From positions 516,001 through 580,000 of the forward strand of contig JAOTON010000772.1 in NCBI GenBank assembly GCA_034440635.1: DNA of 64,000 bases, written 5' to 3'. Below, in pieces: positions 30,901 to 45,900 of the stretch. The notes under the pieces were generated by a model, which was not told where the DNA came from, did no database searches, and saw only the letters and a list, made by a program, of their open reading frames with translations. How positions within the stretch are numbered: the first letter of the stretch is position 1; the number at the start of each line of letters is the position of its first letter. This stretch comes from Lepas anatifera (taxonomy: Eukaryota; Arthropoda; Thecostraca; Lepadidae). The position numbers and the translations under genes are program-made.

Positions 30901-33900
30901 GGAACTATTTGATGCTGAAAGCTGACTTCCGGAATGCCGATGCGCCCTGTGTGGAACAGTCTCCGGTAACAAAGAAGTGAGGGTGCTGCGCGGTCGCGGT
31001 GGCTGCTGGATTGTCTCGCCGCCTCCTGCTGCTGACGCTGTCTCCAGTTGGAAGGCCGGCCTCTCACCGTCTCTCTGTATTCCAGGTGAACGACTTCAAC
31101 GAGTGGGACACGCTGGCGCCGCTCTTCAACGTGCCCATGGCCTGCGTCAACGTCGGCCTGGCGCTCAAACAGATCTACCTGAGGTGGGTGTTCTCGTCAC
31201 GGCTGTTGCACCTGTGACTGCCTCCTGCAACCCTCCTGTCACGGCCATCGCAACCGTGGTGTGATCAAGTGAGCCGGATTAAGTGCATTCCTGTATGCAC
31301 CGGCCTAAGTTATTCGACTGGAGCGCATTTCAGCCGCGATCCGCCCTCGCGGAGCTGTATTAATTCGTATGGTATTGTTGATGAGAGACTTTGATAGCCA
31401 TTGGCGGAAGAATATTGGGCTGTTATGCGGGTTTTTTGGTTTTCCCGTTGGCGTCATGCCGGGGCGATGACTTAGCTGTCAGGCAGGTCGCTGCCGCACT
31501 CTGCCCCCCTCCCCCTCAGCACTCGTCACGGCGGATCATGCTGGATGATGGAAGTCCTCTTCGCTTCAGGGGCTCTGCGTCATTGCTATGCATTGGAGAG
31601 GTATGCCACAGTGGTGCCAAGGCGTAGATGCCGCGAATTGGAGCACCAGTTTGCACGGTAGTTTAATGAAAAACGTTAAAAGTTGTGTGGGGATTCCTGT
31701 TCTTTTTCAATACTTACAGTTTGCAATTATTGGAAATTGGGACTGCACCGTATATATTGTTCTCTGTTTACGGCAGTACGAATGGTTGCACAAAGGAACG
31801 TGGAAGGATTTACCGCCCGTGCCAAGCTTTTTGAGGTGGCCTCGGTTGTATTTCCTAGGCAGCGGTCTCGGCGGTAGTTGAAAGCCGTATCAAATTTAAT
31901 TCCACCCGGAGAGAAAACCTGTTGTTGCGGCGGATAGCCAACTTGTTCTCAGGATCAATTCGGGTTTGACTGGCAACGCCGGTTTTGCGAGAATTGCCCG
32001 GACACTTTCAAACAGCCTAAAGTCGAGCCAAAACCGTCCGAATGCGGCGGCATGGTTTGGACCAGGAGCATGGCGTCGTTTGGTATTTATCCAGGAGGTG
32101 ACATCTCCCGCTGTCCGCATTATGCATGCGACAGCCTGTCGCCGTACCCGGACTCCCGGCCCCGTTATAGCCGCTAGATGACGACGCGGAAATCCCGCAA
32201 TCATGCAGAAAAGTCGACGTTGTTCTGCATACGGTTCGAGCCCGCACCATGGATGTATGTCTTACGTGGTGAGACCACTGGGCGTTAGAGGCCGGTGCAC
32301 TGCAGGCTGGATGTTCTGGATAGCCCGAGATGTTGATGAAGAGGGTAGGCGTGTGGACCGCGAGAAGGCGGGGACGCAGCGGCTGGTCAGGATGATGCCT
32401 GATCTCCGTGTGCCGTGTGTGACGCGTCGGACGCTGTAGCGCGCGTGGACCGGCGGCAGCTGGCGGCGGACCGGGGCGCAACTGGCCTGCCCCACGTCCT
32501 GCGCTGTGCTGTCCGCCGTGGTGGCGCTGACGTCACGGCTCCCATTCAGCGACGCCGTCTGACGTCACACCAACACGCTGGCGGCGTCCTTGCTGGCTTA
32601 CGCACGCGGCCGACCAGTGAAGCAGGCCGCCTCCCGACCAGCTGGGCAGCAGGGCGCCGCGCCGACGAAAGACCGCCGCCGGGCAAGCTGGGCACCTGCC
32701 AGCTAGCTCTGCATGTTTGGAGGCCGGCTGGTCTTATAAGGGTTGTTATGAAGAGGCCTTCGATCGTGGTCATTAGCGGTTTTCCTGTATACTGCCCGGA
32801 ATAAAGGTCCCCATTTTGCTAGTTGGTGAGGAAGCATCACCCGAGGAAGACAAGTAACGGCCGAACATAGACTTCGTTATTGGCAGCTATATATTTGTTT
32901 TCTTACGACGAACTCCCATCGCGCTGTCGTTGCCTGTATTACGCAGCGTGACTTCGGTGCCGCGGCCACTGCGACAATGGTCTTGTTCGTATCTGCCTAG
33001 ATATTAGAGACAACCAGAAGCGGGCGGAGTAGTCTCGTGTCGACACAATAGACCGCAATTGTGAGCCTGTTGTTACTGACGTGAGCGGGGCAGCAGCGTT
33101 GCGGGAGTCTTGTTAGTTTTGGAGGAAGACTACCAGGTTTTTGTAGCTGGAAAGCCAAAAAGGGTCAGCGTTTTTTTTTTTTTTTACTGAAAGATTGGGA
33201 TGGGTATTTAAAGAAAACATAATTGAGGCTGGAATGCCCGCTCACTAGCCTCACAAAAGAACAGAAAAAATAATAGTTTATCGTTTTTACAACTGTTAAC
33301 AACGAAGTGTTACCAGTTTGATTTTGACTTGAAGCGATATTGTTCCGATAGTCATGCTGTCTCAGTATCGTCTGTCGCGTGTCTCAGCAGAGCAGTGACC
33401 CAAAATAGGTTTTGCGCTAGGGTGTCGAGTGGAAAATTCAGCTCAGAATGTATGGCGAGTGAGTGGAAAATTCCCTCAAAATGTATGGCGGAGTAAAAAT
33501 TTCCAATTTTGGTACTCAGGTGGTAAACTCTCAGAGCCCTTGTTTGAACTGAGGGATGGATATTTCCTTTAATTTTCTCAAAGTAAATCTTTTAAATCGT
33601 CCCCAAGCAGCATTGTTTGACCCCAAAAATTTGGGTTAAGCAGGTAAATCTTTACCGACTGAAGCCCCTGATGCAGTCTCCAATTTTCTTGAAGGAATTG
33701 GTGAATTTCCACAAGTAAAAACTTTTTGGGGGCCTCTGAGACCAACCTTTGGGGGAAAGAACTCTGGGAGCCAAGAAGACTAAAATTTGTGGGATGAAGA
33801 TCAACTCTTGGGGGCTTCCCTAGACCAACTCTTGTGCCCTCCCTCTCCTTTCTCACACGACCAGCTCTAAAGGGCCCTGAGACGGATTATCGGGGCCCCC

Positions 33901-36900
33901 TTAGACCAGCTCTGCAGAGGGGGCCTCGAGACCGGCAGGTGGTGAAAATGAAAAGGGATTTTTTCATGCAATACCTAGTACCAAAATTAATTATCTAACC
34001 ATACACTGTATAGTTTTTCTGTCCGGGACAACGCCCCGCCTACACCTATACCTATAGTTATCGGAATTTTGGAGGCCACTCCTGACCTCAATCACTGCAC
34101 CTCGCATACACCTATGCTAGGGCCCAGTAGAGCCTTGGTTTACACTTAACCAACCCAGACGAAACTACAAACTTTCTATCATGGCAGTAAACTCTTCCAG
34201 ACTCTTGCTAAAAGTTTCTTTTCTTTACCTGTCAATCCCCCTGCTCCTCTTCACATATCTACTCACCTTCATATGAATATTCTGCTTTCTATCAATCTAA
34301 TCGAAGCTACAGCCTTCTTTCTGTTGTTTATTCCTTTCGTCTACAATCAGCCAGGTGCGGCGGGTTGCGACAGCGTCAGAGCGACTACTATTTTAAATTT
34401 CTGATGGCTTGCCGCTTGCCGGTCGCATGAGCTACATAATTTGCATGTCAAAAATTGCTCTAAATTAATTTTCTAAATGCTTATAGACTAGAAAATTATT
34501 CAACTAAAAGAACACCGAGAGGAAGACTAGCAATGTTTTGTCAAAAACGAATAAGAAAACCGGCCTTTCAAAAAGTCTAAAGATGCCGCTTTTATTTACT
34601 AGATGTAAAGACGGCGATTTGGTAAGTCCACGCCGTAGACCAGCCATACAAAAAGCGCCGATGTTTGAAGGGTAACTGGATGCATTCGTGTTGCCCAAAA
34701 ATCATTTAATGAAAATGTAGACTTTCAATGTATTCAAGTACCGGACACTTTCAGTTCAACTTAAATATCCGCGTATTTATGCCTAGGATGTCGAAGGGTG
34801 TCGTGAGTGGATTTGGGTGTCACGGGGCGTGGACGCAGCAATGAAGGGCTGATATGGATAAAAATTATTTTCTTCGCAATAAATGGTCAATTTTCTACGA
34901 TACAATGTCAAAAATATGCTGCATAGCATACAAATTTCAAGATAATTACTTTTAACAACAAGATGACCAAAAATGTTTTTTCACTATTCTCGGTACCAGA
35001 AATACAAAAACAACTTTTCAAGGACGTAAGCCTAGAATTCATGTGCACAGATAAACTTTTTTCCAGAAATGTATCTTTCAAAGCTGTCAGCTCATTTTTT
35101 TGGCAACATAAGGCTAGGGTGTCTAATTTTCCACTCACCAATTTTGTGAGTGGTGGAATTTAGTGGCGGTGTTCACCCATTGGAACTTCCTCTGGTGGGG
35201 CAGGGAGCACTGAGCGTCTTGCCCTCGCCAGAATTTCGATTCAGTTGTTCCACTGAAATCGGTGGAGATAAGGATGCCAGGTATAATTGGCTAGAAAATA
35301 GAAATCGCCAGATTTTCTTGCAGAAAAGCGAAAGAAGCCCATAAGAGCCGAGTTAATTTGGCGATCTTCTAGTCGATTCTGCTGCTCTCTTTTTCCAGTG
35401 GACGCTGGTAGAGGAGGCAATGGAACTGGCCTTCGTAGTAAGTATTGTTGAGTAAAATGCAATAGTAGTAGGTATTGTTGGAAAGGAGTGGAAAATTCAG
35501 CAAAAGAACATAAAAGTGAGTGGAAAATTCTGCTTGACTGGGTGTCGTTCTGCACCCAGCACCCCAGGTTTTGGGACACTGCAGCAGAGGACCAGGACTT
35601 AGCTGTTACTGCATACCTAGGAACAGGCTTTTTCGCCATGAGCTGTCATCCTCACCAATGCTATTGGACGGTCAAAATTTTCTTGAGTGAGACTGTCCTT
35701 GCATTTATACGCCAACAGCGAGAACAGCAATATGATGTTATTTACAAAATTTTTAAGCTGGCGGCTCATGTCATTATGCAAAGCATTCCCAGGAATAAGA
35801 AAACACGGTTCTGCCTATGCTGTTTTTCTGCTGATCTGCTGCGTTCAATGTCGGCGTCGGTGCCCCGTATTCAATAGAAAAAGGGCCAAAAGATTCCAAA
35901 TTAAATGAAAGTCGAAACGAAAATAGCTCGGAGCTAACTGCCAGAAAAGGAGCCAGAAATACAAAATTCCAAAGAAGAACAAAACAGAAAAAACCCGGGG
36001 CCAAACACGAAAAAAAGAAGCCACGATATTTGGCCACAAAAAGATAACCTAGCAGTCCTTGCAGGGGTGCCAAGCATTTGTATTTGTATATACCTTTTGT
36101 ATTTGACTGTACTCGGCTATGGAAACCGTTATTGTTTCATCGATTTAACCCTGGTCTCTCGAGCCCTCTGGTGTGCGCCTTCAACTCTAAACCCCGCGCC
36201 GAGCTGACTGTAATAGCTAGCCATGTTTGTCAGGTAACTGGTAAGCCCCGTCTCCAACTCGTATGGGAGTCGCTATGGGGGTCTGATGTGTAAGTGAGGG
36301 TCAAGTGAAGAGGGACATGTAGACGAGATGATCGTCAGATGTGAAATTAAGTGCTTGGGCTGAGGTAGCGCCCCCCCCTGCTTAAGCTACCTGTCGCGGG
36401 GACCCGGTAACCTCACTGATTGACATCGCAGCTGTGGGTGTCTTTCACAATGAGCCCACGGAGTTCAGGGCTGTTGGGTCCGGGAGCGAGTTTACAGTTT
36501 CGACTCCATCTAAATCGACTGTGTTTTTGCGAAGCTAGCGTCAGTTTGTCTAAAAGAAACATTAATAAAACTGGAATCAACCTGACTGACAGGGTCTCGA
36601 GACCAAGACCGCTGCGAATATATGTAATGGTGTCTCTCACCTAGAGCTGTGGATAAGCTCAGCGTTTGATGCATTCGGAATCCCCACGAAGAGCTAGGAT
36701 GAAAGCTGTATCATATTTAAAAGCTGCAGCCCCGCTGTAGGCCTGCTCTGAGTACTATAGCAATTCACATCATGTGTGTGTAGATATGGCACCGAAACTC
36801 GGCACTGAGCTCATGAAAGCCGATGCTGCTTTAGTGGGTTGGTTTTCATGCATGACAGTTGCATATTCGATTGCGACAAGTTCTTTACCCACCACTCAAA

Positions 36901-39900
36901 AGAAACTGGCATCACGTGTGGTTCACAGACAAATCAAAACAAAGACATCGGGTTTTTGTGGCCACAGCGTGCGTTGTTGACGTCGCACCGTTGCGACATT
37001 TACAGGTGGCTTTACGTACAAACGGGCGTGATAGACCGGCTATCTCACCCCGGCGCGGGTGAAAGCCGTGCTGCTCGGGCCGTTTCTCAGCCTCGCCTGG
37101 TGATGTGTTGATCTGTAACCAGGCTCTGGCGCGGTGCAGGATCTCTATCTGGTGGGATGGCGTGTAAGCGATGTGTTGTTTGGTCTGGACGCGCTAACCC
37201 CACCGGGGCTGTTGACACTGGGCAGTCCGATCTGCACTCACGCCCCGTTTGGGCCGGCGATGGGCCGGCTGGTAATCTCGCCTACCACGCCGAGGTGGTG
37301 CACTAGGAAGTATAATGCCGGCATTCGTATGTCTGGTTTAGCGCGAGACAGGCTGCAGCGGTGCTCTACGCATTTTGCCTGATGACTTTTAAAAGTTTTG
37401 CCGTAAGTCTGAAGACTTTTCTTACTGCGTTAAGGTCAATTTGGCCTGGAGACTGCCTCGGGGCTGGTGGGGTCCCGTTGGTGGACAACTCGGTGGAGGC
37501 AGCCTATTGCAATCTTTGCCACTGGATGGGTGTATTGGGGCTGGTGGGAGTCGACGCGTTCGAGGACTCTATGCAGATAGTTTTTCATCATAACAGCTCC
37601 ATTTTTCCGACAGTGGTCGGATTTTCGCTGATGCAACAGGCAGTAATTATGAGATGCATGCAGCTGTTCTCGTGAGCCTAGCCCGGCTTGGTTACCGGTA
37701 CTGGGCCTGCTGTGTGAAAAGGGTTTGAAACCATATTATTTGGCTTAAACAGCTGGCTCGCAGCACCGCAGAATAGGGTAAAGGTCCTGAGGTCTGAAAC
37801 CCAGTCGGGGTTTCCGAATGAAAATTGGCCTGATTTTTACCAGCATTTTCAACAACGTCAACGCTAATCCACTCTCCCATCCACACCGACCTTTAAATAC
37901 CTGATTTTCCTTCTCTTCTCGCTTGCAAGTATGTTTGGACGTGCGGCTGCGGTGGCCTAACTTTTGAGGCTGGTTCTGACGGGCCGTGGACTTCCTCCGT
38001 CTGTTCCGTGCGCGGCTCTCGGTGCATCCGGCGTCTGTTTTTGCCTGCTGTGGAGAGCGTCTTCTCGGATCGATGGTGGTGTCTGAGTTTGATACATAGG
38101 GCGGAGTCTCTGCTGCGGAAGACATGGCGGCAGTTCGGGAAGTGCGCTTTGTTGAAGCACCCGATAAATCATTGGTATGTGAGCCGGTTGGCGGCTAACC
38201 CAGAGCAGACACTGCTGGCTGATGGGGTTGAGAGTCCAATAATGACGAGCTGCTTCAGTGTGTCAGCCCGATGTCGCATGACATGAAAAGCCGGTGTTAA
38301 CCGGCTCGTAAGCTCCTCATGCAGTGCTGACTCACTTCTGTGATATATCTAGAGCGCTCTTTTGGTGGCGGCTCGTTTTTGTGATAACACCGTCGGAAAA
38401 TACATCAAGATTAGTTCAGGAAAAACGTCGAAATTCGGAGCGCAAATATTATATTAACGTACGCAAATATGGATAACCCTTCTGTAGCAAAGATGGTGTT
38501 ATGTTAGCGACGCCGCGGAAGAGTGGGGCCTACAAATGTTTTGATCATGGTGCCAGATGTGTAGAATATATTGATATGGATTGTGCGTTCAATAAAGCCC
38601 CCTTTGATGGTTTGCATGGAAATATAACAACACCTGTTCACTGGTTTGGTCGTGTATCCAAATATTACTTCGAAAACCACTCGGCCACGACCCGAGTTAC
38701 AGTCGGAGTCGGATTCGATCTTTTCAGGTCGGAATCGGATACGATCTTTTCAGGTCGGAATCGGATTTGATGTTTTCAGGCCGGTATCAGAGCCAGCTGC
38801 GACAAAAACCGTCCCTGCGCAGCACTGTGTTCAGTTGCGAAAAATAAACGGACAATCCTTTTCATGGGAATACAGGAAGGCTAAGGAGGCTTGTTTGACA
38901 TCCGTGACTGGTAAGTCTGGCATTGCGACTGGTTTTGTGGATGCCAGGGACGCTCGATGTAATAGATACAGCGGATTCTCTTGTCTCCGCTCAAAGAACA
39001 AAGTTCATTGCTATGCCACAAAACACATTTTCGAGGAGCTTCATCCGCCTTTCTAAAACGGAGTGTTGACAAAAGTCGCAGAGAGCAAATGTTGAAATGT
39101 TGGCAAGTGAGTAGGTGGTGCCTTTCCGGAAGTGGACGCTTGCGCATTCCGTCTGCCTTGAGGCCTTGCGACGCACGAACTGCTGAGCTCATATGGCGTC
39201 GCCAACTCTCGCCCTGTCCAAAGCTTACATTAGCACTCGCACTGGAGAAGTGCCTGGCACTAACGCGCTCTGGAGATGGCCTGGTAGGCCCCCTAAGATC
39301 TCGAAAGCCAAGAGACTTAGAAAAACGCCCTTTGGGGCTCTGTGGGGTCTATGGTAATCTTCATTATGGCCAACTTTCGTTGACCTAGAACACTATCTCC
39401 AAATCAAAGGAGCCCATAAAGGTCAATATTGGCTTTGCTGGGGGAACTATTGGAAAATGGCGTAATTGTGCGGAAATATGGGTACTAAGTCGGAAATATA
39501 CTAAATAAGTCGGAAAGATACTAAAAAAGCGTACCAAGGTCAAGAGAGTAGCTACCACAGAAGTTTTCCTGAATTTTTAGCTCAAGGTCATTCAGGGTGT
39601 TTCAGTGCGACATTTGAAGTCACAATATGGTATTGTCGCGGAGAATGGCTAAAAGATACGCCGTGGGCCTAATAACGACTGGACTGCCGTTTAAAACACG
39701 AAAAAGAGGAGTCGAAAGAAACATGTCGTTTGTGAACCTGCGATAGGTGTATTCCCTATAATGTACAGTATAACAAATTATTGCTCCTGTGGGGCGGAAA
39801 ATGAGGATTAACCTCGACTCATGAACTTTGAACTTGGCCGTGACCTTTGACATTGACCTGTACACTTGTTACCATAGCTATGACGGCATAACGTCATGTA

Positions 39901-42900
39901 CGTCATACTTGGTAACGCCATTTGACCGAAAGGACTGGGATCAGTGATTTTGAAAATGCTGTTATGACCTTGACATGCAACCTTTGACCGTGGCCTTGAC
40001 CTTTATGTAAGGTTACCTTGGCATATTATGTGGTTTATACGGCGTTATGGCCTTATATCACCAGTCGGCTTCCACTGTAGCCAAACTGGCGCACCCATGC
40101 GATTGTGGCCACCTCAAAACATGGGTCTGACTTTGAAAGCCTATAGGTAAAAAGAGTTATTACCATTCTCAAAAAAGTTTTCACCAATCGACGTGCAGTT
40201 GAATCCCCTCAAATGTAGCTGAGTATCGTCTTCCGGTTACGATCAGTTCTCCGGTCACCCCGGGAAAATAGGTGGGGGGCCCTCCCAGGTTCCTTCCCGC
40301 GCCAGTGCGCGTCTTAAATACCTGCAACTCATTCAGCGTTTTTGCCCTTGATTGTAATCCGATTCAAAAACACCCTTCTGGTGTGAGCTGGGTTTTGAAA
40401 CGCCATAGAAGTGGCCATCCATCCCAGGCCTCCTTCAGCGTTCCATTATTCGCTCCTCCACTGAATGAAGCTTACTTTAGCGCCCCTCTCCTCCTCGGGG
40501 ATTGGTAATGTGTCACCCCCCGCCCGGGCAGCCACGCGCCCGCGGGGCCGCCGCCACTCCACATTGTTTCAGTGTGGGGTGAGTTGCCCCGGCTGATCTG
40601 TCTACCGCGACGGAGCGTCCACGCAGCAACTGGTTTTCGCTCGCTGCACAATCGATAGCCTGCGCTGGGCGGCCGGCGTGCGGCAGGCCGCCGCCGCCGC
40701 GCCGGGGTGTATTGATTCCGCCCGTCGTCCGTGGTTGGCGGCGTGTAATTTTAGCGTCGGGCGCTGGCGGCGCGCTTGTTGGCGGCCGGCGGGCGCTGCC
40801 GGTTTGCGGCGGTACCGGCGGCGCCCGTGCGTCTCCCGAGCGGCCGAGCGCGCCAGGACTGCGCTGCTGCGGTGTCTGCGGCGCCGCCGACGTCGCGACC
40901 TGCGCCGGCCAACATAACGCCCGCCGAACGGCCGGTGCATGAGGCGCGTCTGGCACGCGGGCCGGCTGCGCTCCCCGCCCGCTGCAGCGGCGGCCGGAGC
41001 CGTCCCACGCGACAGGAACGGCCGCCGAGCTGAACGCCAAGTCAATAACGGCCCGCCGGTGTTTGTAATGGCAGAAGGCGAGGGCCGCCGACGTGGAGCC
41101 GTTGGTTTTGCAGATGGAGCGCTGCGAACCATGCGGCGCGGCTGGTGCGTGCCGGCCAGGGCAGCCCGGAATCCACAGCACTCACCATCGTCGCCATTGG
41201 AGTGAGCCCGGAGACGGGAGATCTGGCGCGCTCGCCCCTGATACGGCCTGGGTACGTTTCGCTGGCGAACCGCGAGCAGGCATTACTGCGCAGTTTTTGC
41301 GGCCTGCCTGGTCTGGGCGAGCTGTGCTTTCGGAGCATCTGTCATCTGGCCTCATCTAACGAGGGCTGAGCCGCACCCGGCGTACCTCTGCGGATCGGCA
41401 CCTGGCAGGCCGACCGCCAGACGTGCTCCTGGCGGTCAGAGCCGGGATCCGGGCCGTTTCCGCTCAATGCGGCAGCCTGAGCTGGCCGGGTTACGGCAGC
41501 ACTGGTGTGGCGACCGACAGTTCTGAATGTTTGGGCACTGCGGGTCAACAAGGTTGTTGTGGATATTCTTATCTGTGATTGGTTTTGTCACCGCATCACT
41601 GCGAAGACTCAACGGATACTAGCTAGAACGCTGTCCTCGACGGTGTTACAGCACAGCCTCCTGTTTTAATACGAAGCCTGCTAAGTTAACACGGATGAGT
41701 ATTTGTTACGACTTGCTACAGGTCGCAGTGACCCACATGAGCTGTTTTCTGTCTGATGGCTGGGTCAGCTCTCATCTCCCCTGACATGGTTCTCAGTATT
41801 TGCATGCTGTTTTTCATGCTATGAGAGGCGAGGGGACGTTTTTCATGCTAGGGAGGCGAGGAGACGTTTTTCATGCTAGGGGAGGCGAGGAGACGTTTTT
41901 CATGCTAGGGGAGGCGAGGGGACGATGTGCCTCTGACGGATTTTTTTCACTTTTGGAACACCTTTCAGTAGTGGAAAGCTACAGGCACTAAAACATTGTT
42001 AGTTTCTTCTTTTTTCAGCGAAAAGGAAGGGTGGTAACCGCCTCACGTACGCCCTAACACGCGCATTGACGGGGTCTGAGCCACCTTCGCATTGACGGGG
42101 GCGGGTACCCGCCCCCCTAAGATCTCGAGAACCACGGTAGGTAGCGAAAAACGGTAAACGGCGTTGGGCTGCCCATCCACTTCTCCATCGAAAACATTTG
42201 AACCATTTTTTTGTCAGGTCACATTTAAGGTCACGAGAGGTCAAAACATGCCCGTCATAGGGATAACATGTAAAATTCAGTTTTTCGGGCATTACATCTG
42301 AACAAGTAAAGATAGAGCAAAACGACTTGAACTATATGAATCCTCTTAGAAGCCGAATCGAATGATGTATAATTTGACCTTGCTAGGTCAAATCAAGGAT
42401 TTGACCTGACCTGAGGTCAGGTCAGGGCCAAATTATATAAAATGCATATCATTAGAACCGCAAAGCCCAGGCGAGTCTAATGCAGCTAAAATAAATGCTC
42501 TATCACCATCCGTTACTGAGTTATTCCGTAAAAACCATTTTTCCAATGTATTTCCAATGGAGAGGTCATGCGTCGTACCTGACCTTAGGTCATCGATATC
42601 AAAAATACCGGAACATATTTTAGAGGACTCGGTGGGGCCATTATGTGATATGAGTTTCAATAGGATAAGTTCACCCTGCTCCGACTTATGCTATCTTAAA
42701 CTTTTTTGAGGTCGGGTCACTTGACCTGTACTCGTGACCTGACCTGAAATGACATAACCTTAAAATTTTCACAGAAGTTGTAAAAATGATGAGGAAAAGG
42801 TATACCAGTACGGCGGCGCTACGCGCCGCCGTTTTTCTGCTATCTCCGAAAAACCCGAGGGGGCGGTACCCGCCCCCCGTCAATGCGCGTGTTAAACTTG

Positions 42901-45900
42901 ATGGCACGTTTCTTCCGTTTGATGTGTGCACCTCCCACCCCCATATTATTTCTTAATGTTTTTCTTTGCTCCCCTAATGGATAAACGTTGCGACTGAAAA
43001 CGAGCGCCTCTCCCCCCGCCCCCATCCTGTCTTACATCGCTCTTCCGTTTTTTTCATGTCGCGTGATAAAAGAGAACTTGCAATGGGGGAGCAGAATGAT
43101 AGCATTGCTTCTGGTGACATGACTCGGCAGTGAAACTGCACCGTCAATAAATTCCTCGTCGAACTGATGCCGTTCCCCAGCTTCTCGAAACCAGCCCACG
43201 GGCACGTCTGTCCCAGCCGAACGAGGCCACAAGTGCGGAGTAAAACAAGTCTGCTGCTGGAATGACCAATGCCGCAGGGCTAGAGGCGCTACGCCGCGGC
43301 CTTACCGAAGACAATGCTGCCATTATAGCCAGCGCCTCTTATTTTTCACTGAATCACAGCACAAGGCATAGGCGGATCCAGCATTGCCAATGGGGGAATC
43401 TTCCCGGGTTGGGGGGGAGGGTGCGCCACTTTTGACCGGTACAACCTATCTGGTGGGCGCAAAATCCTATCGTTGCGCGCCGATCTTCGGATCCTGGGGG
43501 AAGTGACATTTGAGGGGGTGCCATCGACCTTTCAGGGGGCGCCATGACCATTTCAGGGGGCGCCGAGGGTTGATGAGGGGCACGTGCCCCCCCCTAGATG
43601 TGCGTGTGGCACAAGGACAGTTAGGTGGAGAGCTACAAGGCGATGGGATCTTAGAAGCTCGTGCCGTACCCGCCGAGATGTCATCTGACTGAGCTGGTTG
43701 TATGCAAGAAGCGCGCTGAGTGAGCACTTCTACCGGTTCAGGGATACGGCGTGAGGGTATGGTGGGCAGCAGGGCTGCTGTCGGGGGCCGTGCGTGGTGC
43801 AGAGGTGGCGCGGCGGCGGCGCTCGGTTGCAGACGCCGCGGTGCCGGCGGCCGGCCGTACACGTGCTGCCGGTGCGGCGGCGGCGGCGGCGGCCGGCGAC
43901 CCTGGCACGGCGGCCGTGACCGTGGCGCCGGCCGCCGCGTCAGCTGGCCCGCAGAACCGGCCGCCGGATACCTCTCCCAGCCGACGTACCGGCCGGCACC
44001 AGACGCCTCATCCCATCCGGCACCCCTCACCACTGTCCGCCGCCGCCCCAGATCATTCGGCGGGGATTTAGCTAATTGACATTTGAAGTGCGCATGACAT
44101 CCATCAGCGTGAAGATGAAGTAGCCCTTGGGGCAAGCGGCGCAGGATATCCTTTGAAAGGGTGGATTCTTTCTGGTCTTGAATGATCTTATGACGATGAA
44201 CAGAGAGGCTGAGTAATTGAAAGATGCTTTAAGAATTTGACACTAATCAGCCTCTGAACATCTCCGGTAACAAAAACTAGTACTCCTGTAATAATGCAGG
44301 TACCTGGCCAGTGGTTGCTTGTGCTACTGGTGTTAAATATGTGGCCAAGGTTTTCTGTCGGGTTGAAACAGAAAACCTAGGGGCGGCATAGTTTTTCTAG
44401 AAGTTTTTCGATTAAAGCGTACTTTTTAAACTAACCCACTATTTTAATGTTTCTGGCAAAGCACATTCATTGAACCACTGTGCCTGGTATATTGTCGGAC
44501 CGTCGTGAAGTGAATGAGCAAAACAGCCTGGTTTTGTTCTAGTTTGCGTGACTTGTGCGTGTGCGGTAATTTGAGGTGTGTTGAACGGCACGCAGCGGTG
44601 CAGAGCAAGGCAGGGTGTTTGCGCGCTGGCCGAAACCACTGGATAAAACTTAAACCAGCTCCCAGCTACGGCTGCGTGGGGTACATTTATTTAGCAATGC
44701 GATAGGAATAAGCCATGAATCAGACACCACTCTCAGCAATATAAATATATCGTACAAATCAGAGTGACGCCGTGGCGTGTGCAGAAAATTGTATATTTCC
44801 GGCGTGAAGACAACCCCTTTTTGTTCAGCGGATTATGCTTCTAGAAACTGCCGCTCCAGTGAGGCCTGACATTGTCTGCAGCGGGGCTTGGCTCTCAGGT
44901 ATGCTTGCCTCCAGCGTAACAGATCGGTGCACGCCGTTCGCTTCGGCACGCCGGTGCCCGGGGCAGAGGCAGGACACGGCTGCGTTCTAACCCTGGCGTG
45001 GCGGAGACGCCGCAGCCGAGGTGGTGGCCGGGCGCGGCCGTGCAGTCGCCGCTGACACGGGCGCCCGCAACAGCCGCGCCGCTACCGCCACCGGCGATCA
45101 ATAGCCACGCCTGCTGTCGCCAAACATCGCCGCTAAAATCCGGCCCGCTGCCGGCTCATATCGCGCTATTCAGACGGAGGAGCGGCGTCGCCGCCGGCCG
45201 GTCCGACGCCGCCGCAGTAAATCAATGCACGCCGCTGGGCGGCTCGCGGCCGCACGTGGAGATCTCTCGGACCTCACCCGGCTGCTGGTGGTGCTATCTC
45301 TGTCAGGGTCTTATTCGGCTTCGGTGGTCGGTAGAGCTTCAGTCATCCTCAATGAGGGATTTGGAGTGTTGATATTTTGTTGTTCTCTCAATTACTAGTG
45401 ACAAAAAGTGTGCATGCATGGAATTGTTGAGGCTTAGCATTGTAGTCTTTTCTTTTATTCAACTATTCGACGGAATTAACTGTTTAAAGGATTCTCATTA
45501 CTGAGCGGACTACCTCTGTCTGCGGGGTCTACCTCTAACTTCGTATACGAAATTTCCCTTCGACCCGGCCCGACCTGGCCGTACTAAGGCTTTTGCCGAT
45601 CTTATAGCTCTGCGAGTTACCCTTTGGGTAATGTGATACAATTGGCACCACCAAGAAGGTGCCTCAGTTGAATTCAACGTATCAAATTTTCAAGCGAGAG
45701 CGCTACCCTACATACCTGTGTGACTTCCGTGATACATGACTTCCTCTGAATACAGATTTTGGACAACATTAGTGCTTGAAGAGCTAAATACTTGCAACCG
45801 GAATGTGAGAAAGCTCAGGTAAATAGGCCCATATTTTTAACTTCTTTCAATAAAAGCCGTGCGTTTATTTTTATTGCAAGAACGTTGGAAGTTTGGAACT

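Noticed and set aside
35488..35877. 129-codon frame in intron 3
   Set aside because: No recognisable domain, AT-rich codon use unlike the ARID2 exons, and it overlaps the GAGTGGAAAATTC repeats.
40513..41181. 222-codon minus-strand frame and its overlaps
   Set aside because: Same compositional artefact in a CpG-dense block.
41810..41924. CRISPR-like array
   Set aside because: The units are contiguous tandem repeats without spacers, and the DNA is eukaryotic.
43467..44135. 222-codon minus-strand frame
   Set aside because: It runs across a hAT MITE and a CpG-dense block, both non-coding.
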